Of a DNA stretch of 64,000 bases, positions 1 through 8,509 are shown one piece after another. Numbering within the stretch: position 1 is the stretch's first letter; every line of letters begins with the position of its first letter. The translations under genes were made by a program, and so were the position numbers. This DNA comes from Flavitalea plasmicola. Lineage in GTDB: Bacteria > Bacteroidota > Bacteroidia > Chitinophagales > Chitinophagaceae. The stretch spans positions 744,001 through 808,000 of the forward strand of contig NZ_JAUOTO010000004.1 of assembly GCF_030546645.1 (NCBI RefSeq), in the 5' to 3' direction. Below the pieces are notes generated by a model. The model had not been told where the DNA came from, did not search any database, and saw only the letters and a list, made by a program, of their open reading frames with translations.

Positions 1-527
1 GCTTTACAGGCAGGAGCCGTGAAGTGGAGGTCAGCGGGGAGGCCTATTTCGAGATCGCGGCCAATGCAAAGATGCCCTTCTTTGTAAAGGTCGGCGGCAT
101 GACGGTGGAGGTATTGGGAACTACGTTCAATGTCAACGCCTATACCGATGAGCCCGCGATAAGGACAACATTGGTGGAAGGCAGTGTGCGGGTGAGAAAA
201 GATAAGGAGACGGCCATACTGGCGCCGGGACAACAGGCCAGCCTGACGGGAAAAGGAAATATAGACATCAATAAAAATGCGGATGTAGATGGGGCAGTGG
301 CCTGGAAGAACGGGCTGTTCCATATGACGAGCAGCGATATCCCCACGATCATGCGGCAACTGACAAGATGGTATGATGTGCAGGTTGCTTTCGAGGACGG
401 AGTGCCGGTGGGACATATCACGGGTGAGGTGCCGCGCAATACCAGCTTATCCAAAGTACTGAAGGTCTTCCAGACCAGCGGCATACATTGCCGCATAGAA
501 GGAAAGACCATCGTGGTGATGAAATAG
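1..527 (+). CDS. FecR-family anti-sigma factor, 3' part (5' end outside window)
   Basis: This is the periplasmic C-terminal part of a FecR-type anti-sigma factor. The reading frame is open from base 3, so the gene starts upstream and the first visible GTG/ATG codons are internal. The segment SGEAYFEIA at the left end and the later GTTFNVNAY and LVEGSVRV blocks are the conserved FecR core. The last 80 residues resemble the secretin/TonB-like tail (DUF4974), with a W-Y-D-V segment and an ending IVVMK. In Bacteroidota such proteins hold an ECF sigma factor inactive until the partner SusC-type receptor signals. The receptor gene follows 231 bp downstream, so the sigma gene is expected just left of the window. 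The family call is secure, and the signalling partner is inferred from position. Confidence 0.9.
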   Translation, partial: FTGRSREVEVSGEAYFEIAANAKMPFFVKVGGMTVEVLGTTFNVNAYTDEPAIRTTLVEGSVRVRKDKETAILAPGQQASLTGKGNIDINKNADVDGAVAWKNGLFHMTSSDIPTIMRQLTRWYDVQVAFEDGVPVGHITGEVPRNTSLSKVLKVFQTSGIHCRIEGKTIVVMK

Positions 528-660
528 ATCTATCCAATTGAGAACCACCTCTCGAGCGAACGCTATTAAACCTTAACATTACCGATTGCAAAAAAATGAG
601 GGCAGGCATTTACCTGTCAGGGGCAGGCTTTGCGTGCCCGGGGAGATCTGAAATAAAAAA

Positions 661-685
661 CCGGAAGTGTTGGTACCACTCCCGG
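661..685. other. imperfect hairpin between fecR and susC
   Basis: CCGGAAGTG and CACTCCCGG can pair with one mismatch around a 7-nt loop. An A-run lies on the left flank and no T-run on the right, so on the + strand it is not a classical terminator. It could attenuate or process the transcript between fecR and susC. No TAnnTTTG box was found in the 231-bp gap. Confidence 0.35.
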
Positions 686-758
686 CGGAATGTTCAGGTC
701 TACCCAATGATACAATTTGTTGGAACTGCTTATTGTTTAACCCAAACGATGTAAAAGT

Positions 759-3700
759 ATGCTTTTTAGAGCTTTTCGCCACCCCATTTGCATGAGAAAC
801 GGGGTGCTAACCAAAACTTTGTTAGTGATGCGCCTAACAACCATTTTATTGTTGTCTACCTGCCTGCATCTCAGCGCTAACAGCAGGGCCCAGAAGATCA
901 CACTGTCGGAGCACCGGTCCTCGCTGGAGAAAGTCTTCCGCGAGATCAAGAAGCAGACGGGCTATCTTTTTGTGTACCGTGACGAGTGGCTGAAAGAGGC
1001 GGATAAGGTAGACGTCGACGTGAAGGAGGGATCACTTGAAGAGGTGTTGAAACTTTGTTTCGACAACCAGCCTTTCACTTATCTCATCGTTGACAATATG
1101 ATCGTCTTAAAGCAAAAGCCGCCGATTGTAGTGGCGCCGGTTCAGCCATGGGATGTCGAGCCTCCGCCGGGCCGGATAGATGTACATGGGCGCGTTACGG
1201 ATGAGAAGGGAAATCCCATTGCTGGGGCTACGGTGATGGTACGGGGAAGCAGGGCGGTATCCGGCGCCGGTGTCGTCGTAGTGGGGACGATGCCCGCGAC
1301 AGCTCCGGCTTACGATCAGCCCAGCGCAATAGCGGCTATTAATGCGCCGGTGGCACAGGCCACAGGAGCGCAGGTGACGGCAGGTAGCATTTTTGCAGTG
1401 GTAGTCACCGATGCCAATGGGGAGTTCAATCTGTACCAGGTGGCGGAAAATGCCTTCATCATGATCAGCAGCGTGGGATTCGAAACCCAGGAGCTGAGGA
1501 TCAATAAAAAGAAAGAGGTAGCTGTCAGGATGAAGATCAAAGTAACGGAGCTGAAGAATATCGAGGTCACTTATTCCAACGGCTACCAGGTGTTGTCCAG
1601 GGAACGGGCCACCGGTTCATTTTCCAAGCCGGATATGGAGACCTTCAAGGCACGTGTGAGCACACAGGATCTGATCCAGCGGCTGGATGGACTGGTGCCC
1701 GGCATGGTCGTGGCCCCTCCGGGTAATTACCAGGCCAGCAGGAGCGGTAATGGAAAGAAATCACAATCTTCGCTGATCAGAGGCCAGGGTTCCTTAGGGC
1801 TCTCGACTGAACCTTTGTATGTATTGAATGGAGTGCCTGTTCCGGACTTTTCTGATATCAACCCTGACGATGTCCAGGACATCACCGTCCTGAAGGACGC
1901 AGCAGCCGCTGCTATCTGGGGGGCACAGGCGGCCAATGGGGTCGTAGTAGTGGTGACAAAGACCGGAAGAAGGGACAGCAAATTCAGGGTCAACTACAGC
2001 GGCTACATCAACTACCAGGGCAAGCCTGATTTCAAGTACATGCCTTTCATGAACAGCCGCCAGTATATCCAGACAGCCAAAGAGACCTTCGATCCCGTAT
2101 ATTACAGCTGGGGCTCCTTGTACAATGATTATATCGCGCCGCACGAGGTGATCCTATACAACCAATGCAGGGGATTGATCTCCCCGGCGCAGGCCAACGC
2201 CAGCCTGGACAGCCTGTCGGCCATCGACAATATCGGTCAGATAAAAGACCTGTGGTACCGCAATGCTTTTACCACCAATCATACCATTTCCCTTTCGGGC
2301 GGCGGCAGTATCTATTCCTTTTATGGATCATTGTCGTATACGGATATGCAGAGCAACAGGCCCGGCGAAAAGAATAATGCCTATCGCCTTAATTTTACCC
2401 AGGACATCAATGCAACGAGGGATGTCAGGATCTCCCTCAGTACGAACCTGAACAATACCATCTCCAGCAGCAAACGCGCGCCGGAGGTGTCGAACAGGTT
2501 CATACCCTATCAGCTGTTCAAAGACGCCCAGGGACATTCGCTCGATATGGATTATCTCATGGGCTGGTCCGACAGCCTGCGGCAGGACTACCAGGCGCGC
2601 AGCCGGATCAACCTCGACTACAATCCATTCGACGAATTTAACCGCGGCTACACGAAGATCAATAACATCGGTATCAATCTGACCGCCAACATCAATGTTC
2701 ATTTATGGCGCGGCCTGAGCTTTTTGGGGACGTATAGCTATGGCAAGCAGCCCGGGGTATACGACACTTACGATGACCATTCGTCATGGAGGAGCCGCAA
2801 GGACCAGGTCAGCATGACCATCGCGCCGACTGCGGCGGATATCCCCGTCTACCTGTTGCCTAACTATGGTGGCACTTACTATCATGGCACGAATGAGCAG
2901 CGGGACTGGACGGTGAGAAATCAACTGACCTATATTGCCAACCCCAGGGATGGCAAGGACGATCTGAGCCTGCAGGTCGGCCAGGAGGCCAGGGAGTCGA
3001 TGTACACGAAGAACAGCATCACCCTGGAAGGGTATGACGAAGCTTTGCAGAGCTACGCCATACTCGATTACAAGACGTTGAGCCAGGGTGTTTACGGCAC
3101 GGTCACCGGCTATGGCGGCTATTATCAAAATCCTTTTACGGCTGAAGAAAAGAGAAGCCGTTTCACTTCTTATTTCGCATTGGCTAACTACACCTTCGAT
3201 CACAAATACAGCGTGGACCTCAGCTGGCGCCAGGATCACAGCAACCTGTTCGGTTCCGACCAATCCTCCCAGAACAGGCCCATCTGGAGCTTTGGCGCCA
3301 AATGGCAAACTTCCAAAGAGAACTTCATGAAGACAGTGACCTGGGTGAGTGATCTTGGTTTGAGGGCGACATATGGTATCACCGGTAACTCCCCTTACGT
3401 AGGTGCAGCCTCCAGCCAGGATATTCTTTATGCCGCCTCCTATGTTTACCCTCCTCCGATCAGCGGACCTGCACTGGGTATAAACAACTATGCCAACAGG
3501 ACCCTCAACTGGGAAACGACCAAGACGTTCAACATCGGTATCGACTTTGCACTGCTGAAAAAGCGGCTTAGCGGCAATATCGACCTGTATCACCGCAATT
3601 CCGAAGATCTGCTGGGCAGCGTGCGGCTTAACCCCTTCACCGGCACATCCAGCGGCACCGGCAATATCGGCAGTCTCGTCAATAAAGGAATTGAGATCGG

Positions 3701-4508
3701 ACTGACATCAGTCAACCTCGATGTTAAGGACTTCTCCTGGTCCACCCGACTGACCTTTGCCTGGAACAAGAACAAACTGGTGAGCTATTCCACTCCCAGC
3801 CCTTATTCCCTCACGGACTTTGGGAAGACTTATGCCTCCTACTGGATTGGATACGCGGTCAACCCGGTATTCGCTTACAAATGGGCCGGTCTGGACAACA
3901 TGGGCGATCCGCAGATCGAGTTGAAGGACAAAAGCGTGACAAAGAAGCCTAATATAGCTACAGTGGACGATGTATACTATAAGGGCACCAGGACGCCCGT
4001 CTTCTCCGGCGGCCTGAGCAACACTTTCCGATACAAGGACCTGTCTCTTGCTGTGAATATGATCTATAGCCTGGGCCATGTTATGAGGGATGCTTACGGT
4101 GTGGACTATGTTGGAGGAAGGACGTCCGTGAGCTCAGGATGGAGCGGCAATCTGCCTGTAGCCTTTGCTAACCGGTGGAAGAATCCGGGAGACGAAAATG
4201 TCACTACGATACCATCCTACATATCCGACGGCTACATCAGCTACACGCGGCGAAGCTATGACTATTTCAGGAACGCCGACATCAATGTCATCAGCGCCTC
4301 CTTTGTCAAGATCCGGGATATCACGCTGAACTACACCCTGCCTCATAAATGGATGCAGGCCGTACGGGCCGACAATATGGGCGTATACTTCCAGGCGGCC
4401 AATTTCCTGGTGTGGAAGGCCAATCACAGAGGGATAGATCCGGAATTTGGAAGAGGGCTGATCCAAAGCAAGCATCCCCTTAGCCTGGGCGTCAATGTAT
4501 CATTTTAA
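759..4508 (+). CDS. SusC/RagA-type TonB-dependent outer-membrane receptor with STN domain
   Basis: Outer-membrane transporter that imports a ligand captured by the SusD partner, energised by TonB. Order of parts in 1249 residues: signal sequence (about 1-45, core MRLTTILLLSTCLHLSA), secretin/TonB N-terminal STN domain (about 46-120), carboxypeptidase-regulatory-like domain (about 140-260), plug (about 280-405, with VLKDAAAAAIWGAQAANG, the SusC signature) and a long beta-barrel ending in an aromatic residue (NVSF). The STN domain fits control through the FecR protein upstream. An Ala/Val/Pro-rich stretch, about residues 165-213, interrupts the carboxypeptidase-like domain between VMVRGS and VVTDANGEF, where relatives have only a few residues. 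The start could be the ATG at 759 or the one at 792; both leave a usable signal peptide. The substrate is unknown. Confidence 0.93.
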   Translation: MLFRAFRHPICMRNGVLTKTLLVMRLTTILLLSTCLHLSANSRAQKITLSEHRSSLEKVFREIKKQTGYLFVYRDEWLKEADKVDVDVKEGSLEEVLKLCFDNQPFTYLIVDNMIVLKQKPPIVVAPVQPWDVEPPPGRIDVHGRVTDEKGNPIAGATVMVRGSRAVSGAGVVVVGTMPATAPAYDQPSAIAAINAPVAQATGAQVTAGSIFAVVVTDANGEFNLYQVAENAFIMISSVGFETQELRINKKKEVAVRMKIKVTELKNIEVTYSNGYQVLSRERATGSFSKPDMETFKARVSTQDLIQRLDGLVPGMVVAPPGNYQASRSGNGKKSQSSLIRGQGSLGLSTEPLYVLNGVPVPDFSDINPDDVQDITVLKDAAAAAIWGAQAANGVVVVVTKTGRRDSKFRVNYSGYINYQGKPDFKYMPFMNSRQYIQTAKETFDPVYYSWGSLYNDYIAPHEVILYNQCRGLISPAQANASLDSLSAIDNIGQIKDLWYRNAFTTNHTISLSGGGSIYSFYGSLSYTDMQSNRPGEKNNAYRLNFTQDINATRDVRISLSTNLNNTISSSKRAPEVSNRFIPYQLFKDAQGHSLDMDYLMGWSDSLRQDYQARSRINLDYNPFDEFNRGYTKINNIGINLTANINVHLWRGLSFLGTYSYGKQPGVYDTYDDHSSWRSRKDQVSMTIAPTAADIPVYLLPNYGGTYYHGTNEQRDWTVRNQLTYIANPRDGKDDLSLQVGQEARESMYTKNSITLEGYDEALQSYAILDYKTLSQGVYGTVTGYGGYYQNPFTAEEKRSRFTSYFALANYTFDHKYSVDLSWRQDHSNLFGSDQSSQNRPIWSFGAKWQTSKENFMKTVTWVSDLGLRATYGITGNSPYVGAASSQDILYAASYVYPPPISGPALGINNYANRTLNWETTKTFNIGIDFALLKKRLSGNIDLYHRNSEDLLGSVRLNPFTGTSSGTGNIGSLVNKGIEIGLTSVNLDVKDFSWSTRLTFAWNKNKLVSYSTPSPYSLTDFGKTYASYWIGYAVNPVFAYKWAGLDNMGDPQIELKDKSVTKKPNIATVDDVYYKGTRTPVFSGGLSNTFRYKDLSLAVNMIYSLGHVMRDAYGVDYVGGRTSVSSGWSGNLPVAFANRWKNPGDENVTTIPSYISDGYISYTRRSYDYFRNADINVISASFVKIRDITLNYTLPHKWMQAVRADNMGVYFQAANFLVWKANHRGIDPEFGRGLIQSKHPLSLGVNVSF

Positions 4509-4528
4509 ACGACATTCAAAAACAAGCA

Positions 4529-5992
4529 ATGAAAAGATATTATCCGATAGTATGCATGGTGTTGTTGATCGCATCGCAGACAGGGTGCAAAAAAGGGTTC
4601 CTCGACATCGTTCCGAAAGGATACCAGGTGGCGACTAAGGTGGAGGACTACGATCTTCTCATGAACAGCAGCAACTTCTATTTTTACCAGGCTGCCGGTG
4701 GGCTCCGCGAGTTCGTGCTGATGGGCGACGACATCGCTGCCGAGGGCGATCTCTTTGGCAAGCAGGAGAAACCGCAGACGCCAAGAGCTTTCAGATGGGA
4801 TGCCCTGATCTGGGACAATAAAGACTATCCGCTGGACCTGAATACCCAGACAGGCAATCTGTATACGATCAATAAGATCATCAACGAGGTGCTGTCGTCA
4901 GAGGGCGATGACGCCAGGAAGAAAAGCTTACAGGCAGAAGCGAAGGCTTCCCGCGCATTCCTGAATTTCCTCCTGGTGAATAGTTACGGTAAGCCATATA
5001 ATCCGGCCACTGCTGCCAGCGATCCCGCATTCCCTTTGATCGTAAAAGCGGATATTTCCCAATCCGGCTTTAAAAGGGCCACTGTACAGGAGATGTACGA
5101 CTTCATCATCAAAGATCTGACAGAAGCCATAGCACTCCTGCCGGTGCAGGCGCCGGCAAAAACGAGATTTTCGAAAGGGGCGGCGGAAGCGTTACTAGCG
5201 AAAGTCTCCTTATTTATGGGCAAATACCCGGATGCTCTTACGCAGATCAAGACGGCGTTTACTGATGTGATGGCCAGCCCGCTCAAGCCCAGGCTGTATG
5301 ACTACAATGTGGAATTCGCGCCCGGCGGCAAATTCCTCCCGATCGACAGCTACAGCGGCCCTGCAGGTCCATTCAACGATTATACCGATCAAACGCAGGC
5401 TGCCCTGACCATGGTCTATATGGGTGGCAGCTATGACGGCAATCCCTTCGAGAACGACGGACTGGTCCTGGACCCAAAGGCCCAGGCCTTGTTTGAGCCA
5501 TCGGATCTGCGTCTGAATTTCTATTCCGATATAGAACCCAACGGTACACCCAATCCCGGTGGAAGATTGCGTCCTTACGGCATCAGGTACATCCGGATAG
5601 GCATCGAGCTGAATGAGATGTATCTCATCAAGGCCGAATGTGAAGCACGTACAGGTGATCTCGCCAATGCAGTCACGGATGTGGAGACGCTGCGCCAGAA
5701 CAGGATGCCGGCTGGCGATGCGCCGGTATCGGGCGCCATCACCGGTGATCAAGCAGCACTGACGAAATTCATCATCGAAGAGCGCGAGCGGGAATTTGCG
5801 TTTACAGGATTCCGCTGGTTCGACATGAGAAGACTGTCCGTGGACCCTTTGTTCGCGGGAGCCACCTATACCCATACTTTATATGACCCGGCCGGTAACA
5901 AGATATACACGCTCAAGCAGCCTGAGCGCTGGGTCCTTCAGATACCGGCGACGTATATCGAGGCCAACCCGGGCATGGTGAATAACCCGTAA
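4529..5992 (+). CDS. SusD/RagB-family outer-membrane lipoprotein
   Basis: Surface lipoprotein that binds the ligand and sits as a lid on the SusC barrel. It starts with a lipoprotein signal peptide whose lipobox ends SQTGC, placing the lipidated Cys at residue 20. Family marks are the early FLDIVPKGY segment, TPR-like helices in the first half (for example KASRAFLNFLLVNSYGKPY) and the C-terminal EEREREFAFTGFRWFDMRRL block. Length 487 residues is usual. It lies 20 bp after susC. Ligand class cannot be told from sequence: no glycan-degrading enzyme is nearby, so a peptide or other non-glycan ligand is as likely as a sugar. Confidence 0.93.
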   Translation: MKRYYPIVCMVLLIASQTGCKKGFLDIVPKGYQVATKVEDYDLLMNSSNFYFYQAAGGLREFVLMGDDIAAEGDLFGKQEKPQTPRAFRWDALIWDNKDYPLDLNTQTGNLYTINKIINEVLSSEGDDARKKSLQAEAKASRAFLNFLLVNSYGKPYNPATAASDPAFPLIVKADISQSGFKRATVQEMYDFIIKDLTEAIALLPVQAPAKTRFSKGAAEALLAKVSLFMGKYPDALTQIKTAFTDVMASPLKPRLYDYNVEFAPGGKFLPIDSYSGPAGPFNDYTDQTQAALTMVYMGGSYDGNPFENDGLVLDPKAQALFEPSDLRLNFYSDIEPNGTPNPGGRLRPYGIRYIRIGIELNEMYLIKAECEARTGDLANAVTDVETLRQNRMPAGDAPVSGAITGDQAALTKFIIEEREREFAFTGFRWFDMRRLSVDPLFAGATYTHTLYDPAGNKIYTLKQPERWVLQIPATYIEANPGMVNNP

Positions 5993-6010
5993 CATCAAAT
6001 CCCACATAGA

Positions 6011-7561
6011 ATGAAGTTCAAGCAGGTGTTCTTACACACCGCCATCCAGGCTATTGCCTGGATGGCAGGTACTGCTGCCTTTGCGCAGCAGCAATATACC
6101 ATAACAGGCAGGCTCGGTAAAGACCGGCAAGGCTTTGTCCATTTGTTGTATTACGGCTCCGATGGCCGGCGTATACAGGATTCCGCGGCTGTGAAAGACG
6201 GTGCTTTTGTATTGGCCGGCAAGGTGACGGCACCCGGTATGGCGCAACTGATCCTGAATTTTGACGCGCATAGACCGATGACGATGGACTATTACCAGGG
6301 ATTGGACCAGCAAGGTATCTACCTGGAAAGGGCGGCGTTTTGGGTGGAAAGCGAAACTGGCCTGAAGGCGGCCAACATCACGGGCGGTCAGGCCCAGACT
6401 GATTACAGCACCTTCAGGCAATTGCACAAAACTATCGATGCGCAAATGGAAGAGATCAATGCTGCCGTAGCAAAATACAAGACGGGCGGCGGCGATATCG
6501 ATATGGAACATCTGAAAGAACGGATGAAGCCATTGTCGGCGCAGAGCAATACCATCGACAGCGCATTTATCAAAGATCATCCCGACAGCTATGTCGCATG
6601 GGACCTGTGGAAGAAGAAGGTACGCGGCACCATCGAGCCTGCCGTTATAGAACCGGAATTCCTGCATTTCAGCGAGCGCATACGTCATAGTCTGGAAGGG
6701 GGGAAGCTGGCTGCAGAGATCGCCCGGGCCCGGAAACTGGATGCAGGAGGGTCTGCTACAGGCTTTGTGCTGAAAGACACGTCGGGAAAGACTGTGAACC
6801 TGTCGGCGCTGAAGGGAAAATACGTGCTGATCTGTTTCTGGCAAAAGAATGTATATGGCATCGAAGGGCTTCGATTCAGCCTGGATAGAGTGAGTCGGCT
6901 ATATAAGGATGTGTATATTCTTCCCGCGGCCCTTGACGAGAGCAGTGATTATACGGATATGCCGCAATGTGTGTTGGTGGACCCGGCCGGAAAGATCGTA
7001 GCCAGCCGGATGTCATTAAACAATGAATTGCCCAGCCGGATAGCCAGGTTTATAAAACCCGCCGGCACCGCTGCCGAAGGAGATGTCTACGTAGGAGGAG
7101 AGATGATAAAATATCCGCAGGTGGATTGGATACAGGGGCAGCCTGTGACGAGCTTCGAAAAAGGTAAGATCTATATCGTAGAGCTTTGGGCTACCTGGTG
7201 TGTACCCTGTGTGGCTGCCATGCCGCACCTGAACAGACTCGGCCAAAAATTCGCCGGCAAGATCACGGTCGTCGGACAGGATGTGATGGAAGAAGATAAG
7301 CAGAAGGTGCAGCAGTTCGTACAAAAGAAAAGGGATGGGCTGACCTACGCCATCGCCTATGCCGGTGGAAGGGAGAGCGACTTCGATAAAAAATGGATAC
7401 AGCCGGCCGGAGTAATGGGAATCCCTCAAACCTTTATCATCCAGGACAACAAGCTGGTGTGGCAGACCCATCCCGACAAGCTGAACGAAGCCATCATCCA
7501 GCTACTGATAGACAACAAATTCACCATCGACGCCGCCGAAGTGCTGGCAACAAAAAATTAG
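6011..7561 (+). CDS. DUF4369/thioredoxin-fold protein with two thioredoxin-like domains
   Basis: Exported thioredoxin-like protein, 516 residues, signal peptide about 1-25 (ending AAFAQ). The N-terminal part (about 28-120) matches the DUF4369 pattern (ITGRLGKDRQGFVHLLYYG...). A first redoxin-like domain begins near residue 250 (GFVLKDTSGKTVNLSALKGKY), but its active-site position reads FWQKN and carries no cysteine. A second, complete thioredoxin fold begins near 375 and has WCVPC (Cys397, Cys400) and a cis-Pro segment GIPQTFII. Only the second can be a dithiol oxidoreductase; the first is probably structural. It follows susD by 18 bp. SusCD-thioredoxin trios are common in Chitinophagaceae; the physiological substrate is unknown. 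Confidence 0.88.
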   Translation: MKFKQVFLHTAIQAIAWMAGTAAFAQQQYTITGRLGKDRQGFVHLLYYGSDGRRIQDSAAVKDGAFVLAGKVTAPGMAQLILNFDAHRPMTMDYYQGLDQQGIYLERAAFWVESETGLKAANITGGQAQTDYSTFRQLHKTIDAQMEEINAAVAKYKTGGGDIDMEHLKERMKPLSAQSNTIDSAFIKDHPDSYVAWDLWKKKVRGTIEPAVIEPEFLHFSERIRHSLEGGKLAAEIARARKLDAGGSATGFVLKDTSGKTVNLSALKGKYVLICFWQKNVYGIEGLRFSLDRVSRLYKDVYILPAALDESSDYTDMPQCVLVDPAGKIVASRMSLNNELPSRIARFIKPAGTAAEGDVYVGGEMIKYPQVDWIQGQPVTSFEKGKIYIVELWATWCVPCVAAMPHLNRLGQKFAGKITVVGQDVMEEDKQKVQQFVQKKRDGLTYAIAYAGGRESDFDKKWIQPAGVMGIPQTFIIQDNKLVWQTHPDKLNEAIIQLLIDNKFTIDAAEVLATKN

Positions 7562-7575
7562 CACAATCAAATCAT

Positions 7576-8502
7576 ATGAGCAGTATTGTAAAGATCGAAC
7601 ACCTATCCCACAAATACACCAGCTCCTGGGCGATCAGGGATATCAATATAGAGATCAGCCAGAGCGGCATCGTCGGTCTCCTGGGCTCCAACGGCGCCGG
7701 TAAGTCCACCACCATGAACATCCTTTGCGGCGCTCTCAACCAGACGGAAGGCAATGTATACATTAATGGCATCGATGTCCGGGAGCAGCCGGAGCTGGCA
7801 AAAAAGGAGATCGGCTTTCTGCCGCAGACGCCGCCCCTTTATATGGATCTGACCGTGGACGAATACCTCAATTTTTGCGCAGAGATACGGCTGATGGACA
7901 GGCGTAAAATAAAAGCTGCTATGGAAGATGCCAAAGAACGCTGCGGTATCGCCCATTTCAGCAAGCGGCTGATACGCAATCTATCCGGCGGTTATCGCCA
8001 GCGCGTAGGCATCGCCCAGGCCATTATCCACCGGCCCAGGCTGGTGGTGCTGGATGAGCCGACCAACGGACTCGATCCCAACCAGATCATCGAAGTGCGG
8101 TCGCTGATCAAGGAGATCGCGCGCGACAGGGCCGTGATCTTCTCTTCTCACGTGCTCTCCGAAGTGCAGATCCTGTGCAAGGAGATCAAGATGATCGAAG
8201 CGGGAAGGATCGTCTTCTCCGACACGATGGAGGCCTTTAATAACTATGTGGAGCCCCACAGCGTGCTGATGAACCTGGATAATCCTCCTGCCGAAGCTGA
8301 GCTGCTGAAAGTGCCGGGTGTCACAAAAGTGGACTTCCTCACGGAACGACAGGTGCGTGTCTATTTCAGCGGCGACCAGGATATATCCCAGCGGCTGGTG
8401 GTAGCCAGCGTGGAACAGGGATGGAGGCTGCGTGAGATCAACGTCGATAAGAGCGCACTTGATGAGATCTTTAAACAATTGTCCAATAAATCAACTCAAT
8501 AA
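7576..8502 (+). CDS. ABC transporter ATP-binding protein, GldA-like
   Basis: ATPase subunit of an ABC-2 type transporter, 308 residues. Visible motifs: Walker A GSNGAGKST (37-45), Q-loop Gln84, signature LSGGYRQR (from 136), Walker B LVVLDEP (156-162), D-loop and switch His192 (FSSHVLSEV). The C-terminal 80 residues form the extra domain seen in GldA/CcmA-type proteins. The frame stays open upstream, overlapping the thioredoxin gene, but the ATG at 7576, 14 bp after that gene's stop, begins the first conserved block (MSSIVKIEHL). It pairs with the fused permease immediately downstream. It resembles GldA of the gliding/T9SS literature, but its position in a SusCD operon makes a gliding role doubtful, so no symbol is given. 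Confidence 0.93.
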   Translation: MSSIVKIEHLSHKYTSSWAIRDINIEISQSGIVGLLGSNGAGKSTTMNILCGALNQTEGNVYINGIDVREQPELAKKEIGFLPQTPPLYMDLTVDEYLNFCAEIRLMDRRKIKAAMEDAKERCGIAHFSKRLIRNLSGGYRQRVGIAQAIIHRPRLVVLDEPTNGLDPNQIIEVRSLIKEIARDRAVIFSSHVLSEVQILCKEIKMIEAGRIVFSDTMEAFNNYVEPHSVLMNLDNPPAEAELLKVPGVTKVDFLTERQVRVYFSGDQDISQRLVVASVEQGWRLREINVDKSALDEIFKQLSNKSTQ

Positions 8503-8509
8503 CATTTTC

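Noticed and set aside
2784-3593. - strand frame of 269 codons inside susC
   Set aside because: Antisense shadow of the beta-barrel part of the receptor.
7393-7575. 61-codon N-terminal extension of the ABC ATPase
   Set aside because: It overlaps the thioredoxin gene in another frame and has a His/Arg/Gln-rich translation. The conserved start is at 7576.
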